A stretch of DNA of 11,794 nucleotides from Caulobacteraceae bacterium. GTDB lineage: Bacteria > Pseudomonadota > Alphaproteobacteria > Caulobacterales > Caulobacteraceae. Of the stretch, positions 6,931 through 11,794 are shown piece after piece (within the stretch, counting starts at the first letter, position 1; every line of letters starts with the position of its first letter). Location: NCBI GenBank assembly GCA_020852035.1, contig JADZBR010000126.1, positions 1 through 11,794 of the forward strand, written 5' to 3'. The notes beneath the pieces were generated by a model. The model searched no databases, had not been told where the DNA came from, and was given only the letters and a program-made list of their open reading frames with translations. Position numbers and translations under genes: made by a program.

Positions 6931-7057
6931 CCCCACCCACCTTCGCTCATCCGGGCGAAAGCGGGGACTCAGATGTTTTATCGCGGGGCGCTGATGTTGC
7001 CGGCTGGACCCAAAATGCCTGGGTCCTCGCGTGCGCGGGGATGAGCGGAAGGGTGGG
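6931..7057. repeat. Imperfect inverted-repeat intergenic element
   Basis: Two 27-base arms, 6946-6972 and 7019-7045, are inverted copies matching at 21 of 27 positions by my count. Both arms begin CTCATCC and end with a GGAC-CAG type block when read in the same sense. The symmetry continues outward: 6931-6945 (CCCCACCCACC...) faces 7046-7057 (...GGGTGGG). About 46 bases lie between the arms. It fills most of the 215-base gap between the CFA-like gene (stop at 7062) and the cysteine synthase start (6846). Its look, with CTCATCC ends and GCGAAAGCGGGGAC-like cores, resembles dispersed palindromic repeats of GC-rich alphaproteobacterial genomes. Copy number cannot be judged from one window. I see no coding content here. 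Confidence 0.7.
7006..7026 (-). other. Perfect 7-bp hairpin inside the intergenic repeat
   Basis: GGACCCA (7006-7012) and TGGGTCC (7020-7026) form a perfect 7-bp stem with a 7-base loop. The hairpin lies 36 bases past the stop of the minus-strand CFA-like gene and could end or protect its transcript. No T-run follows it on the minus strand, so it is not a canonical intrinsic terminator. Confidence 0.4.
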
Positions 7058-7061
7058 ATCG

Positions 7062-8312
7062 CTAGGTTCGGGCCAGTCCCAGCTGGATCACATTGGTCCG
7101 CTCGGTGCGGAAGCCCGCCTCGCAGTAGCTGAGGTAGAATTTCCACAGCCGCCGGAACCGCTCGTCGAACCCTAGAGGCTGGATGCTGCGCCAGGCGGCG
7201 TCGAACCTGTGCTGCCACTCGAGCAAGGTGTCGGCGTAGCTCTGCGCGAAGCGGTCGAGCCCCGTCCACGAGAGGCCCGCCCGGTCGGTTTCCTCCCTTA
7301 GCCGCGTCTCGCTGGGCAGCATCCCGCCCGGGAAGATGAAACGCTGAATGAAGTCGGTGCGCTTGCGATATTGTTCAAAGAACTCGTCGCGGATCGTGAT
7401 GATCTGCAGCGCGGCCCGTCCGCCCGGGCTGAGCACCTCGCTGATCTTGCCGAAATAGGCCGGCCAGTATTTTTCGCCCACCGCCTCGAACATCTCGATG
7501 GACGCCACCCGGTCGAAGCGACCGCGGACGTCCCGGTAGTCGATCAGCTGGATGTCGGCCTTCTCGGCCAGGCCCTTTTCGAACACCCGCCGCCTGGCGA
7601 ACTCGAACTGTTCCTTGGAGATGGTGATGCCGGTCACCTTGGCGCCTACCTCGCCGGCCGCGAACTCGGCGAAGCCGCCCCAGCCGCAGCCGATCTCCAG
7701 AACGCTCTGGCCGTTCTCAAGCCCCATCGTTTCGGCGATGCCGGCGTACTTGCGCCGCTGGGCGGCCTCCAGCGGCTCGTCCTTGCGGGCGAACTTGGCC
7801 GAGGAATAGGTCATGCTGGGGTCCAGCCACAGGCTGTAGAAGGCGTTCCCCAGGTCGTAGTGGGCGTGGATGTTGCGCTTCGAACCCGCCTTGGAGTTGG
7901 CGTTCAGCGCGTGGCGCACGAAGCCGATGGCGTTGGACAGCCAGCTCCCGGCGATCAGGCGCGGGATATAGTCGATGTTGCGGCTGAAGGCTTCCAGCAC
8001 CGCCGAGAGGTCGGGGGTGTCCCACTCGTCGGCCATGTAGCCCTCGGCGAAGCCGATGTCGCCGGCGGTCATCACCCGGCGGATGAAGCGGAAATCCTTC
8101 ACCAGGATGCGCGCGTCGGGCCCGCACGCCTGGCCCTGCACCTTCACCTCGCGGCCGGACGGCAGGACGAAGGCCACCGAACCTTCCCGCCAATGGGCCC
8201 CCGCCAGCCGCAGCACCGCGCGGAAGGCCGCGGGCGCGCCCCTGATCTCAGGCCAGGTCCACACCGGCCCCCTGTCGCCGGCAGTCACGATCACAGGGGC
8301 GGCAGTATTCAT
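7062..8312 (-). CDS. Cyclopropane-fatty-acyl-phospholipid synthase family methyltransferase
   Basis: A 416-residue SAM-dependent enzyme of the CFA-synthase family, acting at the inner membrane on unsaturated acyl chains of phospholipids. An N-terminal lipid-binding domain (about 30-135, including 'GDIGFAEGYMADEWDTPDL') precedes the methyltransferase domain. Landmarks are 'HYDLGNAFYSLWLD' (151-164), the SAM loop 'VLEIGCGWGGFAEFA' (204-218), 'SIEMFEAVGEKYW' (271-283) and 'RFIFPGGMLPS' (324-334). Compared from memory with the E. coli enzyme's bicarbonate site (C139, E239, H266, I268, Y317), I see S171, E276, Q303, I305 and Y359, so two ligands differ. ATG 8312 has a strong Shine-Dalgarno, which rejects GTG 8345. 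It is divergent from kdsA across 162 bases. The product could be a cyclopropane or another C-methylated acyl chain. Confidence 0.88.
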   Translation of the reverse strand: MNTAAPVIVTAGDRGPVWTWPEIRGAPAAFRAVLRLAGAHWREGSVAFVLPSGREVKVQGQACGPDARILVKDFRFIRRVMTAGDIGFAEGYMADEWDTPDLSAVLEAFSRNIDYIPRLIAGSWLSNAIGFVRHALNANSKAGSKRNIHAHYDLGNAFYSLWLDPSMTYSSAKFARKDEPLEAAQRRKYAGIAETMGLENGQSVLEIGCGWGGFAEFAAGEVGAKVTGITISKEQFEFARRRVFEKGLAEKADIQLIDYRDVRGRFDRVASIEMFEAVGEKYWPAYFGKISEVLSPGGRAALQIITIRDEFFEQYRKRTDFIQRFIFPGGMLPSETRLREETDRAGLSWTGLDRFAQSYADTLLEWQHRFDAAWRSIQPLGFDERFRRLWKFYLSYCEAGFRTERTNVIQLGLART

Positions 8313-8319
8313 CTGCTCA

Positions 8320-8325
8320 TCCTCC
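8320..8325 (-). promoter_or_regulatory. Shine-Dalgarno for the CFA-like gene
   Basis: On the minus strand GGAGGA spans 8325-8320 and lies 7 bases before ATG 8312. This decides for 8312 over the upstream GTG at 8345. Confidence 0.8.
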
Positions 8326-8335
8326 AGATGCCGAT

Positions 8336-8364
8336 AAGTTAACACCGGGTCGGACGCGCGCCAA
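8336..8364 (-). promoter_or_regulatory. Candidate sigma70-type promoter for the CFA-like gene
   Basis: On the minus strand, TTGGCG (8364-8359) and TAACTT (8341-8336) are separated by 17 bases. This would put the transcript start near 8329, about 17 bases before ATG 8312. The -10 match is only moderate, and in such GC-rich DNA chance matches are possible. No equally good promoter for kdsA was seen in this 162-base divergent spacer. Confidence 0.25.
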
Positions 8365-8464
8365 ACTCACGCTCCAGTTACGCGAGTCCTCGCTGTTCGG
8401 ATGAGCACCCGGCGCTTGCCTGCCGACGCGCGAAGGCCCACTTCTCGCACCTGCGAAAGCCACC

Positions 8465-8469
8465 AGGAG
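8465..8469 (+). promoter_or_regulatory. Shine-Dalgarno fixing the GTG start of kdsA
   Basis: AGGAG ends 5 bases before GTG 8475 and supports this non-ATG start. The conserved protein begins soon afterwards. Confidence 0.75.
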
Positions 8470-8474
8470 CCGCC

Positions 8475-9332
8475 GTGACCCAGCCCAACGCCGTCGTCGA
8501 AGTTTCCACCCCCGGCGGGCGGCCGGTGCGTATCGGCCAGCGCGAGCGCCTGAGCATCATCGCCGGCCCTTGCCAGATGGAGAGCCGCCAGCACGCGCTG
8601 GAGACCGCCACGGCGCTCAAGGAAGCGGCCGGACGGCTGGGGATCGGACTGATCTACAAGACCTCCTACGACAAGGCGAACCGCACCTCCGCCACCGCCC
8701 AGCGCGGCATGGGTATGGCCGCCGCGCTGCCGGTCTTCGCCGAGATCCGCGAGACCCTCGGCCTGCCGACCCTCACGGACGTGCACGAGATCGACCACTG
8801 CGCCGCTGTCGGCGAGGCCATCGACGTGCTCCAGATCCCGGCCTTCCTCTGCCGCCAGACCGACCTGGTGGTCGCCGCCGCCAGGACCGGCAAGGCGGTC
8901 AACGTCAAGAAGGGCCAGTTCCTCGCGCCCGGCGACATGAAGAACGTGATCGCCAAGATCACCGGCGCGGGGAACCCCAATGCGCTGGCCTGCGAGCGGG
9001 GCGTCAGCTTCGGCTACAACACCCTGGTCTCGGACATGCGCGCCCTGCCGATCATGGCGGAGATCGGCTGTCCCGTCGTGTTCGACGCCACCCACTCGGT
9101 GATGCAGCCGGGAGGGCAAGGCGACCGCTCCGGCGGCCAGCGGGAATTCGTGCCGGTGCTGGCGCGCGCCGCCGTGGCGGTGGGCGTGGCCGCGGTGTTC
9201 ATCGAGACCCATCCCGATCCCGACAATGCCCCCTCCGACGGGCCGAACATGGTGCCCCTGAACCAGTTCGAAGCCCTGGTCGCCGAACTCCTCGACTACG
9301 ACGCCCTGGCCAAGCGCCGGCTCGCTGCTTGA
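8475..9332 (+). CDS. kdsA: 3-deoxy-8-phosphooctulonate (KDO-8-P) synthase, metal-dependent type
   Basis: A 285-residue TIM-barrel enzyme condensing phosphoenolpyruvate with arabinose 5-phosphate to KDO 8-phosphate, precursor of the Kdo that joins lipid A to the core. Recognised motifs are 'IIAGPCQMES' (28-37), 'YKTSYDKANRTS' (61-72), 'TDVHE' (101-105), 'DVLQIPAFLCRQTDL' (117-131), 'NVKKGQF' (143-149), 'DATHSVMQPGG' (204-214) and 'SDGPNMVPL' (254-262). C33 sits where metal-independent enzymes such as E. coli KdsA have Asn. Together with H207, E244 and D255 it completes the metal site known from Aquifex KdsA, so the enzyme should need a divalent metal. The start is GTG 8475 with AGGAG upstream. 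It is first in a plus-strand block, 31 bases before hldE. The overlapping minus-strand frame is a shadow. DAHP synthase is excluded by size and motifs. Confidence 0.95.
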   Translation: MTQPNAVVEVSTPGGRPVRIGQRERLSIIAGPCQMESRQHALETATALKEAAGRLGIGLIYKTSYDKANRTSATAQRGMGMAAALPVFAEIRETLGLPTLTDVHEIDHCAAVGEAIDVLQIPAFLCRQTDLVVAAARTGKAVNVKKGQFLAPGDMKNVIAKITGAGNPNALACERGVSFGYNTLVSDMRALPIMAEIGCPVVFDATHSVMQPGGQGDRSGGQREFVPVLARAAVAVGVAAVFIETHPDPDNAPSDGPNMVPLNQFEALVAELLDYDALAKRRLAA

Positions 9333-9363
9333 CCCCTTAGGCCGCAAGCCTCAGACCCGGCGC

Positions 9364-10830
9364 ATGGACCTCTCGGCTCTCGACCAGCTGCTCGCCAAGG
9401 CCGCCGGCGCCCGCGTCGCCTGCGTCGGCGACCTGATGGTCGATCGCTTCGTGTACGGCGAGGTCAGCCGCATCTCGCCCGAAGCCCCGATCCCGGTGCT
9501 GCTGCGCCAGCGCGAGGAGACCATGCTGGGCGCCGCCGGCAACGTCGCCCGCAACGTCGCGGCCCTGGGCGGCCTGGCCACCCTCGCCGGCATGGTCGGC
9601 GACGACGGGCCGGGACATGAGGCGCTGGGCCTGATCGGCGCGGAAGGGTCGATCGAGGGCTACCTCGCCACCGAACCCGGCCGCCAGACCACGGTGAAGA
9701 CCCGCTTCGTCACCGCCGGCCAGCAGTTGCTGCGGCTCGACGCCGAGGCGCAGGGCCCGCTGGCGCCGGAAAGCGCCGACCGGCTGGCCCGCGAGGCCGC
9801 CAACGCCGGTCGTGACGCCCGCGCCATCCTGCTCTCCGACTACGGCAAGGGCGCGGTGACCGACGCGGTGATCGCCGCCTGCCATGCCGCCCGCCGGGCC
9901 GGTGCGGTGCTGATCGTCGACACCAAGGCGCGCGACCTTGTGCGCTACGGCCCGGCCGACATCCTGAAGCCGAACGCCGCCGAACTCGCGAGAGCCACCG
10001 ACCTGCCGACCGAGACCGACGCCGAGATCGAAGCGGCGCTCGCCCGCGCCCTGGAGCTCAGCGAGGCGCGTTCGATCCTGGTCACCCGGGCCGCCAAGGG
10101 TATTTCGCTCGCCGCGCGGGGCGGTGAGGTGCGTCACTTCCGCGGCGCCTCGCGCGAGGTGTTCGACGTCTCCGGCGCCGGCGACACCACCCTGGCGGCG
10201 CTGGGCCTCGCCCTGGCGGCGGGCGGCGACATCGCCGAGGCCATCGCCTTCGCCCTGCTGGCCTCCGGCGTCGTGGTCGGCAATGTCGGAACGGCCACCG
10301 CCACGCCCGCCGAACTGGTGGAGGCCGCACGCACCGCCCGTATGGCCCCGGCCGAGGCCAAGATCGCCACCGCCGCCCGCATGGCCGAGGAAGTCGCCCG
10401 CTGGCGCGCCCGCGGCCTCAGGGTCGGCTTCACCAACGGCTGCTTCGACGTTCTGCATCGCGGCCACGTGGCCTATCTGACCCAGGCCCGCGCCTGGTGC
10501 GACCGGCTGATCGTGGGCCTGAACAGCGACCGCTCGGTGCGCGCGCTGAAGGGCGACGGGCGGCCGGTGAACGACCTGGACTCCCGCGCGATGGTGCTGG
10601 CCGGCCTCTCGCCCGTCGACCTGGTGGTGCCGTTCGACGAAGACACCCCGCTGCGCCTCATCGAGGCCGCGCGCCCCGATCTGCTGGTCAAGGGCGCCGA
10701 CTACACCGTCGAAGGCGTGGTCGGGGCCGATCTGGTCGCCGGCTGGGGCGGCGAGGTGAAGCTTGCCCCGATCGTCGAAGGCTTCTCCACCACCGCCGCC
10801 ATCGCCCGCATGAAGGAAGGCGCCAAATGA
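9364..10830 (+). CDS. hldE: Bifunctional heptose-7-phosphate kinase / heptose-1-phosphate adenylyltransferase
   Basis: A 488-residue two-domain enzyme of ADP-heptose synthesis. The N-terminal ribokinase-like kinase (about 1-325) phosphorylates D-glycero-D-manno-heptose 7-phosphate at C1. It shows 'GDLMVDRFVYG' (22-32), the glycine-rich 'GAAGNVARNVAALGG' (56-70) and 'SGAGDTT' (270-276) with the catalytic Asp D274. The C-terminal cytidylyltransferase-like domain (about 352-488) adds AMP. It has 'FTNGCFDVLHRGHVAYL' (356-372), with the HxGH nucleotide-binding motif as HRGH (365-368), and 'GLNSDRSVRALKG' (385-397). Both domains look intact and the length fits the fused enterobacterial form. No Shine-Dalgarno is apparent before ATG 9364, so it may depend on kdsA translation 31 bases upstream. 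Its TGA stop overlaps the hldD start as ATGA. GmhA and GmhB, needed for the other steps, are not in the window. Confidence 0.95.
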   Translation: MDLSALDQLLAKAAGARVACVGDLMVDRFVYGEVSRISPEAPIPVLLRQREETMLGAAGNVARNVAALGGLATLAGMVGDDGPGHEALGLIGAEGSIEGYLATEPGRQTTVKTRFVTAGQQLLRLDAEAQGPLAPESADRLAREAANAGRDARAILLSDYGKGAVTDAVIAACHAARRAGAVLIVDTKARDLVRYGPADILKPNAAELARATDLPTETDAEIEAALARALELSEARSILVTRAAKGISLAARGGEVRHFRGASREVFDVSGAGDTTLAALGLALAAGGDIAEAIAFALLASGVVVGNVGTATATPAELVEAARTARMAPAEAKIATAARMAEEVARWRARGLRVGFTNGCFDVLHRGHVAYLTQARAWCDRLIVGLNSDRSVRALKGDGRPVNDLDSRAMVLAGLSPVDLVVPFDEDTPLRLIEAARPDLLVKGADYTVEGVVGADLVAGWGGEVKLAPIVEGFSTTAAIARMKEGAK

Positions 10831-11794
10831 CCCGTCGCATCGTGTTCGTGACCGGCGGCGCCGGCTTCATCGGCTCCAACATCGTGGCGCGGCTGTGCGC
10901 CGACCCGACGCTCGACGTGGTGGTTTGCGACCGCCTGCACGAGGTCGACCGCGGCAAGTGGCGCAACATCGCCAAGCATCCGATCGGCGATTTCGTGGCC
11001 CCAGAGCAGATGTTCGACTGGCTGGAGAAACGCTGGCGCGAGGTGGAGATGGTCATCCACATGGGCGCCGTCTCCTCGACAACCGAGCCGGACGCGGACA
11101 AGATCATCCACTCCAACTTCGGGCTTTCGCGCGATCTCTTCCGCTGGTGCGCCGACCGCCAGCGGCGCTTCCTCTACGCCTCCTCGGCCGCCACCTACGG
11201 CGACGGGGCGCGGGGCTTCGTCGACGACAACGACCTTTCGGCCCTGGCGGCGCTACGTCCGCTCAACACCTACGGCTGGTCGAAGGCGCTCTTCGACCTC
11301 TTCGCGGCGCGCCAGGCGAGCCGTGACTACGCCCCGCCGCAGTGGGTCGGCCTGAAGTTCTTCAACGTCTACGGCCCCAACGAGGAGCACAAATCCTCTA
11401 TGAAGTCGGTCGCCGCCCAGATCTGGCCGAAGGTCGCCGCCGGCCACGCCGTGCAGCTTTTCAAGTCCTACCGCGATGACGTGCCGGACGGCGGCCAGAT
11501 GCGCGATTTCGTCTACGTGCGCGACGTCGTCGATGTGGTGGCCTGGATGTTCTACAATCCCGAGGTCAGCGGGCTGTACAACCTGGGCTCCGGCCAGGCC
11601 CGCAGCTTCGCCGACATGGCCGCCGCCGTCTTCACCGCCGCCGGCCGGGCGCCGCAGATCGACTACACCGCCATGCCGCCCGCGATCCGCGAGAAGTATC
11701 AGTACTTCACCCAGGCCGAGTTGGCGGGCCTGCGGGAGGCCGGCTACGACGGCGACTTCACCGGCCTGGAGGAGGGGATCGCCGACTACGTCGG
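10827..11794 (+). CDS. hldD: ADP-L-glycero-D-manno-heptose 6-epimerase, 3' end outside the window
   Basis: The frame is open from ATG 10827 to the window edge, 322 codons without a stop. It is a short-chain dehydrogenase/epimerase that inverts C6 of ADP-D-glycero-D-manno-heptose, the last step before heptose enters the LPS inner core. It has the NAD(P) Rossmann motif 'TGGAGFIGSN' (9-18), 'MGAVSSTTEPD' (79-89), the Ser site 'YASSAATYG' (117-125) and the YxxxK pair Y149/K153 in 'NTYGWSKALFD'. 'KFFNVYGPNEEHK', 'GQMRDFVYVRDV' and 'YNLGSGQARSF' follow. The segment 'PPAIREKYQYFTQAEL' near the end is characteristic of HldD. E. coli HldD has about 310 residues, so probably only a few codons are missing. 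The start overlaps the hldE stop by 4 bases, implying coupled, roughly equal translation. Confidence 0.95.
   Translation, partial: MTRRIVFVTGGAGFIGSNIVARLCADPTLDVVVCDRLHEVDRGKWRNIAKHPIGDFVAPEQMFDWLEKRWREVEMVIHMGAVSSTTEPDADKIIHSNFGLSRDLFRWCADRQRRFLYASSAATYGDGARGFVDDNDLSALAALRPLNTYGWSKALFDLFAARQASRDYAPPQWVGLKFFNVYGPNEEHKSSMKSVAAQIWPKVAAGHAVQLFKSYRDDVPDGGQMRDFVYVRDVVDVVAWMFYNPEVSGLYNLGSGQARSFADMAAAVFTAAGRAPQIDYTAMPPAIREKYQYFTQAELAGLREAGYDGDFTGLEEGIADYV

Noticed and set aside
6847..7269. 141-residue N-terminal extension of the cysteine synthase frame
   Set aside because: It crosses the palindromic repeat and the end of the CFA-like gene and has no homology features; the family N-terminus begins at 6846.
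8367..9347. 326-residue open frame on - opposite kdsA
   Set aside because: Antisense shadow; composition dominated by G, H, D, V and R with no recognisable domain.
9337..10467. 376-residue open frame on - opposite hldE
   Set aside because: Antisense shadow of the kinase domain, repetitive G/A/D/R composition, no ribosome site or motif.

Overview
The window is a high-GC, densely packed chromosomal segment from an alphaproteobacterium. The evidence is an NDUFS4-type complex I accessory subunit (a protein of alphaproteobacteria and mitochondria), lipopolysaccharide core genes of a Gram-negative envelope, and GC-biased codon use throughout. Gene content and style resemble Caulobacterales (Caulobacter/Phenylobacterium-like), but that placement is inference from memory, not from a search. 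I see no insertion sequence, prophage, CRISPR array, toxin or defence gene, and no compositional break suggesting recent transfer. I did not find a new multigene system. The points worth a second look are specific residues and local arrangements.

Layout. Positions 1-56 are the 3' part of tRNA-Pro(TGG). It is followed by a small complex I subunit gene (86-391, +) and a complete tRNA-Arg(TCT) (411-487, +). Two minus-strand genes come next: a CPA1-type Na+/H+ antiporter (504-2087) and a cystathionine beta-lyase (2185-3342). Divergent from the lyase is a lipid-anchored AapJ-like amino-acid-binding protein (3423-4511, +), which has no transporter partner here. It ends base-to-base against a minus-strand block read as cysteine synthase (5848-6846), 3-mercaptopyruvate sulfurtransferase (5015-5857) and GNAT acetyltransferase (4512-5018). 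The three genes of that block overlap at their stop/start junctions and look translationally coupled. An imperfect inverted-repeat element fills the 215-bp gap before a CFA-synthase-like methyltransferase (7062-8312, -). Divergent from the methyltransferase is the envelope block kdsA (8475-9332), hldE (9364-10830) and hldD (10827 to the window end), all on +.

How the genes work together. The middle of the window is rich in sulfur amino-acid metabolism. The cysteine synthase would make cysteine, the sulfurtransferase would draw on cysteine-derived mercaptopyruvate, and the beta-lyase would convert cystathionine to homocysteine. The orphan binding protein could sense or bind a related amino acid, but this is only positional. 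The right end builds the inner core of lipopolysaccharide: KdsA makes the Kdo precursor, HldE phosphorylates and then adenylylates heptose, and HldD epimerises the nucleotide sugar. The CFA-like enzyme beside them modifies membrane lipid acyl chains, so 7062-11794 is broadly an envelope region. No stretch over 300 bases lacks a gene.
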